From NCBI GenBank assembly GCA_934201705.1, contig CAKPXF010000014.1:5741-69740 (forward strand): a stretch of DNA of 64,000 nucleotides. Direction: 5' to 3'. The position numbers were made by a program, and so were the translations under genes. A model generated the notes under the pieces. That model made no database searches, was not told the origin of the DNA, and saw nothing but the letters and a program-made list of their open reading frames with translations. Below, piece by piece: positions 44,829 through 53,319 of the stretch; position 1 is the stretch's first letter; each line of letters begins with the position of its first letter. Origin of the DNA: an uncultured Bacilli bacterium (GTDB lineage Bacteria > Bacillota_I > Bacilli_A > RFN20 > CAG-631).

Positions 44829-45242
44829 GTGACAGATATTAAAAGGAAAATAATATATTTAATAATATATTTACTTGATTGCTTATTAACCTTACTAATA
44901 TTATCTTTTGCAACTCCTATTTCAGTAAAAATAATTGATAAAATTAATAAATTGTTTTTACTAATAATAGTTGATATATTTGTAAATAAAATAATGGGCC
45001 ATTTTTTATTATTTTTTATCAATGGAATGCTTTATTATTTATTTATAAATGAAACAAACAAAAATAAGTTACTTTACATATTACTTCCAGGATTTGTATT
45101 AGGATTATTAAGTGAATTTATACAGCTTTTTTTAGCTAATAGAAATCCTTGCTTTGCTGATGTAACTATAGATTATATAGCTTATTTATTTGGCTTTTTA
45201 TTATTTGATTATTTTAGTTTTTTAAAAGGGTTGAAACACTAA
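44829..45242 (+). CDS. VanZ-like membrane protein
   Basis: About 137 residues with four transmembrane helices. The VanZ-family signature is present: FVLGLLSEFIQLF, then RNPCFADVTIDYIAYLFG, which is the conserved R-x-P/DxxxD pattern. There is no in-frame ATG. GTG at 44829 overlaps the GAGGTGA ribosome site, while the ATT at 44838 would be ideally spaced from it, so the true start is uncertain. VanZ-like proteins affect teicoplanin resistance in enterococci, and related ones may act in wall or lipid metabolism. The 3' end overlaps the convergent deacetylase gene by 29 bases. Confidence 0.75.
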   Translation: MTDIKRKIIYLIIYLLDCLLTLLILSFATPISVKIIDKINKLFLLIIVDIFVNKIMGHFLLFFINGMLYYLFINETNKNKLLYILLPGFVLGLLSEFIQLFLANRNPCFADVTIDYIAYLFGFLLFDYFSFLKGLKH

Positions 45243-45903
45243 CAAATTTATAGCCTTTCTTTTGAAGGGTTGGAATTATAACATCAATAGCTGATAATGT
45301 ATTAGTAAACTTTTTATTACTATCATGAAATAAAAAAATATCACCATTTTTAACTTTTTTAGTTAAATTATTTATTATTTCACTGTCTTTAGTTAAAGCC
45401 CAATCCTTTGAATCCTTATCATCTGTCCAAATAATAATTGACATATTTAGTTCACCACAAACCGCCTTTAGATTATCATTTACAATGCCATAAGGTGGTC
45501 TTACTAATTTAGGTCTTACACCAATTGTCTTGTATATTAATTCATTATTTAAGACAATATTTTCTCTAATTTGGGCTTTAGTTAATTTATTAATATTATC
45601 ATGAGTATAAAAATGATTACCGATTTCATGACCTTCTTTATAAACTTTCCTCAAAATATCCTTTTGATATTCAACATTTTCACCAATCACGAAAAAAGTG
45701 GCCTTAATATTATATTTTTTTAAGATTTTTAAGACCTTTGGTGTTTGAATTCTATTAGGTCCATCATCAAAGGTAATGCTTAAATAAGGAGCAATAGTTT
45801 GATAATGATAATAAACCTTGGCTCTCTTTAAGTTTGCCACAGTTTTTACTTGACATGATGTTAATACTAATAATAAATAAATACATTTAAAATGTTTTTT
45901 CAT
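45214..45903 (-). CDS. Polysaccharide deacetylase (NodB/CE4) lipoprotein
   Basis: 229 residues from the ATG at 45903; the ATG at 45915 lies before the GGTGA site. The signal peptide ends LTSC (Cys17). The CE4 motifs are in order: motif 1 SITFDDGP (catalytic base and metal Asp), motif 2 HEIGNHFYTHD (metal His residues), motif 3 RPPYG, and the late IFLFHD (His of motif 5). The family removes acetyl groups from N-acetylglucosamine or N-acetylmuramic acid in the wall, often giving lysozyme resistance. The substrate here is inference. The gene is divergent from the TSCPD gene. Confidence 0.9.
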   Translation of the reverse strand: MKKHFKCIYLLLVLTSCQVKTVANLKRAKVYYHYQTIAPYLSITFDDGPNRIQTPKVLKILKKYNIKATFFVIGENVEYQKDILRKVYKEGHEIGNHFYTHDNINKLTKAQIRENIVLNNELIYKTIGVRPKLVRPPYGIVNDNLKAVCGELNMSIIIWTDDKDSKDWALTKDSEIINNLTKKVKNGDIFLFHDSNKKFTNTLSAIDVIIPTLQKKGYKFVSVSTLLKN

Positions 45904-45966
45904 TTTTTTCACCATTTTAATATATGAAACTTGAGTTTTATGTTATACTATTTTGGGGTGATATTT

Positions 45967-46212
45967 ATGGCTCATTATACTTATAAGACAAGCGGCACTT
46001 GCTCAAAAGAGATAATTTTTGATGTTGAAGATGGAATAATTAAATCTGTTAAATTTGTTGGGGGATGCCCTGGGAATACAATTGGCGTAGCAATGCTATG
46101 CGAAGGAAGAAAGGTGGAAGACGTTATTAAGCTACTTGATGGTGTAAAATGTGGCTTAAAACAAACGTCTTGTCCTGATCAGCTTGCAAAAGCTTTAAAA
46201 GGAGTGTTATAA
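45967..46212 (+). CDS. TSCPD-domain protein (TIGR03905-like)
   Basis: 81 residues from the ATG at 45967, with GGGGTGA before it; an upstream in-frame ATG at 45931 has no site. The protein is one TSCPD domain, named for the TSCPDQLAKAL ending seen here. Four Cys residues (GTCSKE, GGCPGNT, LCEGR, KCGLKQTSCPD) could bind a metal. The same domain is found at the end of some class II ribonucleotide reductases. The stand-alone form has no known function. Confidence 0.85.
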   Translation: MAHYTYKTSGTCSKEIIFDVEDGIIKSVKFVGGCPGNTIGVAMLCEGRKVEDVIKLLDGVKCGLKQTSCPDQLAKALKGVL

Positions 46213-46216
46213 ATTT

Positions 46217-46252
46217 ATTATTTCATCCAATACTAAAATTGGGTGAATAATA
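46217..46252 (+). promoter_or_regulatory. Imperfect hairpin covering a ribosome site
   Basis: TTATTTCATCCAAT pairs imperfectly with ATTGGGTGAATAA. The right arm contains GGGTGA, the ribosome site of the 57-residue ORF at 46254, so folding would hide it. Confidence 0.35.
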
Positions 46253-46253
46253 A

Positions 46254-46427
46254 ATGAACAAAGAAGATTATAAAAGACAACTTGCAATAGCTAATTCTCT
46301 ATATGAAATGGGACTTGATATGGAACTTATAAAAAAAATAACAACAGTTTCCAAAAAAGACTTATTCGATTATAAGGATGATTTAGATAATAAAAATATT
46401 GACAACAAAAATAATAAAGATATATAA
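46254..46427 (+). CDS. Small ORF, 57 residues, unknown
   Basis: Begins MNKEDYKRQLAIANSL, with GGGTGA seven bases before the ATG. The first 40 residues are predicted helical (two helices around LYEMGLDMELIKKIT), and the tail is Asp/Asn/Lys-rich. The middle resembles the short helical ends of some nuclease-like proteins, but no family is assigned. The metK promoter lies over its last 10 codons. It may be a real small protein or chance coding in an AT-rich leader. Confidence 0.45.
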   Translation: MNKEDYKRQLAIANSLYEMGLDMELIKKITTVSKKDLFDYKDDLDNKNIDNKNNKDI

Positions 46428-46428
46428 T
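46399..46428 (+). promoter_or_regulatory. Consensus metK promoter
   Basis: TTGACA (46399-46404), an 18-base spacer and TATAAT (46423-46428), both perfect. It overlaps the end of the small ORF and lies 20 bases before the riboswitch P1 stem. Confidence 0.8.
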
Positions 46429-46447
46429 TATAGCGCTAATAAGAAAA

Positions 46448-46552
46448 CTCTTATTCAGAACCCACTTAGATGAAGGATCGTTAAAAGTGGTAGCAACCAA
46501 TCATTTGATATGGTGCTGAACCTCAGCAGAGCAATACTCTGAACAATAAGAG
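46448..46552 (+). ncRNA. SAM-I (S-box) riboswitch aptamer
   Basis: P1 is a perfect 8-bp stem: CTCTTATT (46448-46455) with AATAAGAG (46545-46552). P2 pairs CCACTT (46462-46467) with AAGTGG (46485-46490), enclosing GATGAAGG. The conserved GCAACC (46493-46498) and GGTGCTGAA (46512-46520) flank P3. P4 pairs CAGAG (46527-46531) with CTCTG (46537-46541). This is the four-way junction of SAM-I. P2 is less GC-rich than usual. SAM binding should favour the terminator that follows, shutting off metK. Confidence 0.92.
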
Positions 46553-46583
46553 AAAGTAAGTATAATTTTTATCAAAATTAAAA

Positions 46584-46608
46584 AGCTTTCCCTTGGGAAA
46601 GTTTTTTT
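46584..46608 (+). terminator. Riboswitch expression-platform terminator
   Basis: CTTTCC (46586-46591) pairs with GGAAAG (46596-46601) around CTTG, followed by seven T residues. It lies between the aptamer and the metK ribosome site. Confidence 0.9.
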
Positions 46609-46633
46609 ATATAGCAAAAGGGAGGAAAAGAAA

Positions 46634-47773
46634 ATGAAATTAAGAAAACTATTTACGTCTGAATCTGTTTCACAAGGACATCCAGACAAATTATGTGATG
46701 CAATCTCTGATGCTATTTTAGATGAATGCTTAAGGCAAGACCCATATAGCCGTGTTGGTTGTGAATGCTATGCAACTACTAATCACATTATTATTGGTGG
46801 GGAAATCACTACAAAGGCTAATGTTGATTATAGACAAATTGCCAGAGATGTTATTAAAGAAATCGGCTACGATAATGTAAGATATGGCCTTGATTATAAA
46901 ACTTGTAAAATTGATGTTTTAGTAAAATACCAATCAGCTGATATTGCACTTGGTGTTAATAAAAATGGTGCTGGTGATCAAGGAATGATGTTTGGTTATG
47001 CGACAAATGAAACAAAGGGTTATATGCCACTTGGAATTGTTATGGCTCATAAGCTTGTAAGAGTTGCTACTAATTTAAGAAAAGAAGGTAAATTTGTTGG
47101 TGCTCGTCCTGATATGAAATCACAAGTTACAATTGATTATACTAATAAAAGCAAACCAAGGATTGCTACAATTTTAATGTCAATACAGCATGACCCAAAT
47201 ATTAAGGTTAGAGAATTTAAAAAATATATTAAAGAGAATATTATGATTCCAGTGGCTAAATCATTTAATATGAATACCAACTTTAAGGTATATATTAATC
47301 CTACAGGCAAATTTGTAATTGGAGGTCCTAAGGGTGATGTTGGCTTAACTGGAAGAAAAATAATTGTTGATACTTATGGTGGCTATGCTCGTCATGGTGG
47401 AGGAGCATTTTCTGGTAAGGATTGCACTAAGGTTGATAGAAGTGGGGCTTATATGGCACGTTATATTGCTAAAAATATAGTAGCCGCTGGCTTGGCTGAT
47501 AGATGTGAGGTACAACTTGCTTATATTATTGGTAAGTTAGATCCAGCTTCAGTAATGGTTGATACATTTAATACTAATAAAATTAGTGAAGAAAAAATCC
47601 TACAAGCTATTTATGAAAACTTTAAATTACAACCATCTTCAATAATAGAAACATTAGATTTAAGAAAACCACAATTTAAGCAATTAGCATCATATGGACA
47701 TTTTGGAAGAAGCGATATTGATGTTAGATGGGAAGATTTAGATAAGGTTGAGGCTTTAAAGAAGTACTTATAA
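46634..47773 (+). CDS. metK: S-adenosylmethionine synthetase
   Basis: 379 residues. It makes SAM from methionine and ATP. Family motifs are clear: FTSESVSQGHPDKLCDAISDAILD at the start (ATP and metal), GGEITTKANVD, GAGDQGMMFGYA, the P-loop-like FVIGGPKGDVGLTGRKI, and DTYGGYARHGGGAFSGKD. The length is normal. GGGAGG precedes the start. Control is by the SAM-I riboswitch upstream. The terminator after it is shared with the convergent antiporter gene. Confidence 0.98.
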   Translation: MKLRKLFTSESVSQGHPDKLCDAISDAILDECLRQDPYSRVGCECYATTNHIIIGGEITTKANVDYRQIARDVIKEIGYDNVRYGLDYKTCKIDVLVKYQSADIALGVNKNGAGDQGMMFGYATNETKGYMPLGIVMAHKLVRVATNLRKEGKFVGARPDMKSQVTIDYTNKSKPRIATILMSIQHDPNIKVREFKKYIKENIMIPVAKSFNMNTNFKVYINPTGKFVIGGPKGDVGLTGRKIIVDTYGGYARHGGGAFSGKDCTKVDRSGAYMARYIAKNIVAAGLADRCEVQLAYIIGKLDPASVMVDTFNTNKISEEKILQAIYENFKLQPSSIIETLDLRKPQFKQLASYGHFGRSDIDVRWEDLDKVEALKKYL

Positions 47774-47781
47774 ATACTAAA

Positions 47782-47813
47782 AAAATGTAGATGCGTAATC
47801 TACATTTTCTTTT
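47782..47813. terminator. metK terminator
   Basis: AAAATGTAGAT (47782-47792) pairs with ATCTACATTTT (47798-47808), then CTTTTT. It is probably used from both sides. Confidence 0.9.
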
Positions 47814-47823
47814 TGATTATAAA

Positions 47824-49086
47824 TTAACAAGGATTATTTACTATTTCTTTATCCTTGTTTAAAAGCTTTAGAAATATTGGAGCAGTTAATGAACTAATCA
47901 AAATCAACAAGACAACAAATGTTGTAATTTGCGGATTAATAACATCCTTTAGCTTATCTGCACATACTAAGGCAACCTCTGCTCTAACCATCATACCAAC
48001 ACCAATTGAAGCTGATTCTTTAAAGGAAAATCCACATATTTTAGCAGTTGCACCACAGCCAATAAATTTTCCAATTAAACCACAAACCATAAATAATATT
48101 CCAAAAATAATAAATTGTGAATTTACAGAACCAAGTTCAATATTTATTCCAATATTAGCAAAAAATACTGGAGTAAAAATTAAATTTGAGAAGGTATCTG
48201 CTTTTGTATCAATATATGATTTATCATAGTTAGTTGATAATAAAATGCCTGCTAAGAAAGCCCCTGTAATATCAGCAACACCAAATAATTCTTCAGCAAA
48301 CCAAGAATATATAAAGCATAGTGCTAAAGAAAAAATAGGAATTCTTCTATGATGATCATATTTTTTTGCTAAATAAGAAAAGAATTTTGAAACTAAAATA
48401 CCTAATGTAATAAAAATAACAAAATATAATATGATACAAATAATAGAGCTTAATGCTAATCCTAAACCTAAATTATTTAATAAATTTACAAAATAAGCAG
48501 TTTTAGTAGCAGCCTCTCCAGCATTTGCACCATGATCAAGCCCTATAACAACTGATAAAACCACAACACCAATAATATCATCTAAAATGGCTGCCGATAC
48601 AATACATGTCCCCATTGGCGAATTTAATTTATTTAGTTCCTTTAATGTGGCAACTGTTATTGAAACAGATGTTGCTGTTAATATACAGCCATATGATAAT
48701 GATTCAAGATAGTTAGAAGCAATATTTGCAAAGCCACCATTGAATAATACTGAAACAACGAATCCAAGCCCCATTGGAACAATTACACCTGCTGATGTAA
48801 TGATTATACTTTTAATGCCTGTACTTTTAACTTGCTTTAAATCAGTTCCAAGTCCAGCACTAAACATAATTAATATAACACCGATTTTAGCAAGAAATCC
48901 TAAACCTTCAGCTGAAGTATTTGTAAATATTTGTTGATTTGGAATTAATTTTATTAACCCTAATAGTAAACCTCCAACTAAAAAGCCAATAACTTGTGGA
49001 AGTCCAATCTTACGACATATAATTGCAAAAGATTTACACACTAATAATATTAAAGCTAATGGTAATAAAACTGAAACATAATCCAT
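47824..49086 (-). CDS. CPA2-family cation:proton antiporter (copy 1)
   Basis: 420 residues from the ATG at 49086; AGGAGG lies 11 bases upstream, inside the longer frame that begins at 49119. About 12-13 transmembrane helices. The early QVIGFLVGGLLLG, the central AAILDDIIGVVVL with the paired Asp residues of electrogenic CPA2 exchangers, and FLAGILLS are typical of Na+/H+ or K+/H+ antiporters such as NhaS or the membrane part of KefB. There is no TrkA-N regulatory domain. The role is pH or cation balance; the ion is not readable. Confidence 0.85.
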   Translation of the reverse strand: MDYVSVLLPLALILLVCKSFAIICRKIGLPQVIGFLVGGLLLGLIKLIPNQQIFTNTSAEGLGFLAKIGVILIMFSAGLGTDLKQVKSTGIKSIIITSAGVIVPMGLGFVVSVLFNGGFANIASNYLESLSYGCILTATSVSITVATLKELNKLNSPMGTCIVSAAILDDIIGVVVLSVVIGLDHGANAGEAATKTAYFVNLLNNLGLGLALSSIICIILYFVIFITLGILVSKFFSYLAKKYDHHRRIPIFSLALCFIYSWFAEELFGVADITGAFLAGILLSTNYDKSYIDTKADTFSNLIFTPVFFANIGINIELGSVNSQFIIFGILFMVCGLIGKFIGCGATAKICGFSFKESASIGVGMMVRAEVALVCADKLKDVINPQITTFVVLLILISSLTAPIFLKLLNKDKEIVNNPC

Positions 49087-49187
49087 TTTATTAAATGCCT
49101 CCTTACTTTTAATAACCAATTTAGTATTCTATCATTTTTTATTGGTAATGTTAAACATAATTTTACTAATTCAACAATTTTAGTCAG

Positions 49188-49676
49188 TTATTTTACTTTT
49201 ATTGTTTTAGCATAGTCTAATAGTTGACTTTCTAGTTCTTCATATTTATTTAACTTTGTTATAAAATTACAAGCATAATAATATGCTGTTGTTTTAAAGG
49301 TTGTTAATAAATACTTATATGAATTATTTCCATTTTCTTCTATATAATTTACATACATAAAAGAAGTATTATCATCTGTATATGTATTAATATCACTAGT
49401 TAGTTTTACTTTTTCATTAGCATTTTTTAAAACTAAATCAGTATATTCCCTAAGTGATAACTCACCAATATCTACTTTTTTTTCTTGATTACCTATAAAT
49501 ATTATTTCTTTTGATGTTAAATATAATATTTCATCATTACTTTTTTGTATTTTAAATTTATTTGTTAAAGTTATATTTATACTATCATTATTAAATTCTT
49601 TACTTTTTGCATCAAAGCATGCTGTAAGTGAAAAAATAATTAATGAGGTACTTATTATTGCTAGGTTTTTGCTCAT
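49188..49676 (-). CDS. Small lipoprotein, unknown
   Basis: 162 residues. The signal peptide ends LTAC (Cys20), with AAAGGAG before the start. The mature part has alternating strands and a C-terminal helix, a layout seen in small PsbP/DUF-type lipoproteins, but no family is named. It lies upstream of the antiporter gene on the same strand, 101 bases away, so co-transcription is possible. Confidence 0.55.
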   Translation of the reverse strand: MSKNLAIISTSLIIFSLTACFDAKSKEFNNDSINITLTNKFKIQKSNDEILYLTSKEIIFIGNQEKKVDIGELSLREYTDLVLKNANEKVKLTSDINTYTDDNTSFMYVNYIEENGNNSYKYLLTTFKTTAYYYACNFITKLNKYEELESQLLDYAKTIKVK

Positions 49677-49815
49677 AATTTATTACTCCTTTGTTAAGCA
49701 ATGATAAGTTTAACAATATTTAAACTTTAAATCAAGATTAGCGTGTGTATTATTTAATATTAATTCTTTTTTGATAAATAAAAATATGATATATTAAAGC
49801 AAGGAAGTGGTAAAA

Positions 49816-50997
49816 ATGACAAAGTATGATTTTTCTTCACAAAATAGATATAATACAGGCTCATATAAATATGACCGCATAAAAAATTTGTATCCAAATG
49901 CTAATAATGATTCTATCATTATGACGGTTGCAGATATGGATTTTAAAACATCCCCTGAAGTAATTAATTATTTAAAAAATGTTTGTGATGCTGGAATATT
50001 TGGCTATATGACTGAATATTATACTCCATATTTTAAAGCAATTAATAAATGGTTTAATGAAAACTTTAATTTAAATATTAATGAAGATGAAATTATTTTT
50101 TCAAATGGGACAATTGAAGCCTTAAAAGTAATTATTAATTTATATAGTAATGAAGGTGACTATATATGCCTTTCTCGGCCAGTATATGGACATTTTACTT
50201 ATTCAATTGAAAATGAATGTAAAAGGAAAGTTAAGGATATTCATTTAATAAATCACAATAATCATTATGAAATGGACTTTGTAAGTCTAAAAAAAGAATT
50301 AAGTGATGAAAAATGTAAAATATATGTTTTATGCTCACCACACAATCCAATTGGTAGAGTTTGGAAAGAAGAAGAATTAATAAAGCTAGTAGAGATATGT
50401 CAACAAACAAATACCTTACTTGTAAGTGATGAGGTTCATTGTGATTTTGTAAGAAGTAATTATAAGCATATTCCAATTTTAAAGTTAAATACATCACATG
50501 CTAACATAATTATGCTAACATCAATAGGCAAAACCTTTAATATGTCAGGACTACAATGTTCAAATATGATAATTAAAGATAAAGAAATCTATAATAATAT
50601 TAGAAATAATTTTGATAGAGACATTTCAACTTTTGCTTTAAATGGCTTAATTGCAGCTTATAATTATGGAAAGAAATGGAAGGATGCTTTAAATAATTAT
50701 ATTGATGACACTATAAATGAGGCTATTAAGTATATTAAAGAAAACATGCCTTATTGTGATGTTACTTATCCAGAAGGAACATATTTTTTGTATTTAGATT
50801 TTAATAAAAGCAATTTAAGCAACGAAAAAATTCATGATATTATTTATAACAAGGCCAATGTTTTCCTACAAGATGGAGTAGAACATGATCCATTATATGG
50901 AAAAGGCTATCAAAGAATGGTTGTAGCTTATAGTAAAGATAAAGTAATGCTAGCTTTAAAAAGAATAAGTGAAGCTTTTAAAGAGGTGATTAAATAA
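49816..50997 (+). CDS. PLP-dependent aminotransferase/C-S lyase (MalY/PatB-like)
   Basis: 393 residues from the ATG at 49816, with AAGGAAG before it; the GTG at 49807 is inside that site. Fold-type I PLP enzyme of the MalY/PatB group: VADMDFKTSPEV near residue 40, NGTIEAL, CSPHNPIGRVW, and SDEVHCDF with the PLP-ring Asp. The Lys in SIGKTFNMSG forms the Schiff base. This group cleaves cystathionine or cysteine beta C-S bonds. Its stop overlaps the next start (TAATG), so it is coupled to the DUF3737 gene. Confidence 0.88.
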   Translation: MTKYDFSSQNRYNTGSYKYDRIKNLYPNANNDSIIMTVADMDFKTSPEVINYLKNVCDAGIFGYMTEYYTPYFKAINKWFNENFNLNINEDEIIFSNGTIEALKVIINLYSNEGDYICLSRPVYGHFTYSIENECKRKVKDIHLINHNNHYEMDFVSLKKELSDEKCKIYVLCSPHNPIGRVWKEEELIKLVEICQQTNTLLVSDEVHCDFVRSNYKHIPILKLNTSHANIIMLTSIGKTFNMSGLQCSNMIIKDKEIYNNIRNNFDRDISTFALNGLIAAYNYGKKWKDALNNYIDDTINEAIKYIKENMPYCDVTYPEGTYFLYLDFNKSNLSNEKIHDIIYNKANVFLQDGVEHDPLYGKGYQRMVVAYSKDKVMLALKRISEAFKEVIK

Positions 50998-51854
50998 TGC
51001 AAAGATTTATAGATCATACCTTTGATGAGGAAAGAGCCTTATATCATTTAACTGATATAGAGGTTATTAATTGTCGCTTTGATGGCATAAGAGATGGTGA
51101 ATCAGCAATTAAGGAATGTAGTAATGTTATTGTTAAAAACTCGTTTTTTAATTTAAGATATGTTTTGTGGTGCTTAAATAAAGCAGATATTACAAATATT
51201 GAACTAACATCACTTGCTAGATCTTCATTATGGTATTGTAATGATGTAGATATTAAAAACTCAAAAATCAATTGTGTTAAGGCTTTTAGAATGTGTAATA
51301 ATATAACAATTAAGAATTGTACAATTAACTCTATTGAATTTGGCTGGAATTGTAATAATGTTGTTTTTGAAGATAATGTTATTGATTCGGAATATCCATT
51401 TTTAAGAGCTAGTAATGTAAAGGTTAAAAATTGTATCTTTAATACTAAATATCCTTTCCAGCAGGCTAAGCATATAATAATTGAAAATACAACTATTGAT
51501 GCAAAGGATGCTTTTTGGGATAGTGAGGATATAACTTGTATAAATTGTAAAATAACTGGAGATTTCTTGGCTTGGTATTGTAATGGCCTAACACTAATTA
51601 ATTGTGAAATTATATCATCACAACCATTATGCTATATAAACAATTTAAGGGTTGTTGATTGTAAAATGGAAAAATGTGATTTAGCTTTTGAATATAGTAA
51701 TGTACATGCTAAAATAAAAGGAAATATTATTTCAATTAAAAATCCACAATCTGGTGAAATTATTGCTGATAGCATTAATGAAATAATTGTTGGCGGAAAT
51801 AGCGTTTATGAATCAAATGCTAAAATTATAGATTTATCGAAAACTAATAAGTAA
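50997..51854 (+). CDS. DUF3737 beta-helix protein
   Basis: 285 residues, no signal peptide. Nearly the whole length is short repeats of the pattern 'hxhxNCxh', such as NITIKNCTI, NVKVKNCIF and HIIIENTTI, which build a right-handed parallel beta-helix (DUF3737). The repeats are rich in Cys. The start MQRFIDHTFDEERALY is typical of the family. The function is unknown. The pairing with a MalY/PatB-like enzyme through an overlapping stop-start is seen in other Bacillota and suggests a shared task, but what it is cannot be said. Confidence 0.85.
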   Translation: MQRFIDHTFDEERALYHLTDIEVINCRFDGIRDGESAIKECSNVIVKNSFFNLRYVLWCLNKADITNIELTSLARSSLWYCNDVDIKNSKINCVKAFRMCNNITIKNCTINSIEFGWNCNNVVFEDNVIDSEYPFLRASNVKVKNCIFNTKYPFQQAKHIIIENTTIDAKDAFWDSEDITCINCKITGDFLAWYCNGLTLINCEIISSQPLCYINNLRVVDCKMEKCDLAFEYSNVHAKIKGNIISIKNPQSGEIIADSINEIIVGGNSVYESNAKIIDLSKTNK

Positions 51855-51875
51855 AAAGCTTGTTAGTTTTTTATT
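51840..51875 (+). terminator. Terminator overlapping the DUF3737 gene end
   Basis: AAAACTAATAAG (51840-51851) pairs with CTTGTTAGTTTT (51859-51870), with one G-T pair, and T residues follow. The left arm includes the last codons. Confidence 0.75.
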
Positions 51876-51925
51876 GACAATTTTTCAAAAAAGTTATATA
51901 TTTGTAAAAGTGAACAAACGTTCAC
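51874..51925 (+). promoter_or_regulatory. TetR operon promoter and operator
   Basis: TTGACA (51874-51879), a 17-base spacer and TATATT (51897-51902). GTGAAC (51910-51915) and GTTCAC (51920-51925) form an inverted repeat at the expected transcription start, the usual place of a self-regulating TetR operator. Confidence 0.85.
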
Positions 51926-51940
51926 AAAAAGGAAATGCAT

Positions 51941-52507
51941 ATGAAAACTACAAAGGAAGAATTATTACTTGAATCATTAAAGCTATTTGCTAAGTATGGC
52001 TATGATGGCGTTTCAATTAGTATGATAGCTAACAAGCTAAATATCGTAAAAAGTGCAATTTATAAGCATTTTAAAAGTAAAGAAGATATTTTTAATAGTA
52101 TTATAATAAAAATATCAAATGATGATTTTAATAATGCTACTTTATATTCACTGCCTACTAACAATTTGTGTAAAGAAAATGAAAAAGAATATAAAGGTAT
52201 ATTGATTAATAATATTATTGAATTTTCACTTTATCAATATGATTATTGGCAAAATGATAAATATGCAAGTTTATTTAAGCAAATGCTAATTATCGAAAGA
52301 TTTAAAAATAAAAAGATTAGTGAACTATATGATAATTATTTTTTAAATGGGCCACTTAATTATATGAAGGAGATTTTTAAAATGCTAAATATAAATAACT
52401 ATGAAAATGTAGCTTTTAAGTTTTATTCAATTTTGTATTTATCTTATGAAATTGAAAATAATAGCATAAAGAAAATGCTAAAGGAAGTGTTAGATAATGC
52501 AATATAA
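51941..52507 (+). CDS. TetR-family regulator
   Basis: 188 residues from the ATG at 51941, eight bases after AAAGGA; the ATG at 51935 is too close to the site. The N-terminal helix-turn-helix (residues 5-50: LLLESLKLFAKYGYDGVSISMIANKLNI, KSAIYKHFKSKEDIF) is classic TetR. The C-terminal ligand domain is divergent. The operator over its own promoter predicts self-repression released by a ligand. It overlaps the methyltransferase gene by 11 bases, so that gene is its most likely target. Confidence 0.92.
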   Translation: MKTTKEELLLESLKLFAKYGYDGVSISMIANKLNIVKSAIYKHFKSKEDIFNSIIIKISNDDFNNATLYSLPTNNLCKENEKEYKGILINNIIEFSLYQYDYWQNDKYASLFKQMLIIERFKNKKISELYDNYFLNGPLNYMKEIFKMLNINNYENVAFKFYSILYLSYEIENNSIKKMLKEVLDNAI

Positions 52508-53222
52508 ATTAGCTAAAAAATATGAAAATGATTATTATTTAAGTAAGATAATGGGGCCAAATCCTTTAAAGCTACTTGAAGAATTATTGAGTAATAATTA
52601 TCTTAAGGAAAATGCAATAGTTTGTGATTTAGGATGTGGAAAAGGACTAACTTCAATCTTTTTAGTAAAAGAGTATAATGTTTTTATTTATGCAGCAGAT
52701 TTATGGAGTGAGCCTAAAGAAAATGAATTATTTTTTAATGAAGTTGGATTAAATAGTAAACAAATTATTTCTATAAAGGCTGATGCGAATAACTTGCCTT
52801 TTAGTAAAAATTCTTTAGATGCATTAGTATGTGTTGATTCATATAATTATTTTGGCTATGATATTAATTTTTTAGATTTAAATATTTTACCATTTATTAA
52901 AGATAATGGATATATTTATATTAATTTAATTGCTATGAAAAAAAACTATAATAATAATTATCCAAATGAATTATTATTATCATGGAATAATGAGCAACTT
53001 AGTTATATAAAACCTATAAAGTTTTGGAAGGATACATTTAATAGCTGCAAAAATGCTAAAGTTATAAGTTTTAAAACAACAAAAAACGATAAAGAGGTTT
53101 GGAATGATTGGATAAAGCAAAATAATGAGTATGCAACTAATGATAAAAAAGCAATAGATGAAAATGCTGATAAATACATGTGTTTTATAAATGTAATTTT
53201 AAAAAAAACAACAAATTGTTGA
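52497..53222 (+). CDS. SAM-dependent methyltransferase
   Basis: 241 residues. Class I fold: motif I VCDLGCGKGLTSIFL near residue 45, the acidic end of strand 2 AADLW, motif III AdaNNLPF, and motif IV LDALVCVDSYNYFGYD. It resembles the UbiE/MenG or small-molecule methyltransferases (Methyltransf_11/25). The substrate is unknown. AAGGAAG lies before the start inside the TetR gene. Control by TetR suggests a detoxifying or resistance role, which is inference. Confidence 0.85.
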   Translation: MQYKLAKKYENDYYLSKIMGPNPLKLLEELLSNNYLKENAIVCDLGCGKGLTSIFLVKEYNVFIYAADLWSEPKENELFFNEVGLNSKQIISIKADANNLPFSKNSLDALVCVDSYNYFGYDINFLDLNILPFIKDNGYIYINLIAMKKNYNNNYPNELLLSWNNEQLSYIKPIKFWKDTFNSCKNAKVISFKTTKNDKEVWNDWIKQNNEYATNDKKAIDENADKYMCFINVILKKTTNC

Positions 53223-53319
53223 GTAAAATATAAACAAACTAGTTACTAACTCAACATATAATCGCTTAAAAATCATCTAAAATTCATTATAATTATAAGT
53301 GTAAAGGAGATAAAAGCAT

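Noticed and set aside
46448..46608. SAM-III (SMK box) before metK
   Set aside because: The four-stem junction with GCAACC, GGTGC and a closing P1 fits SAM-I, and a separate terminator follows; the SMK box acts at the ribosome site.
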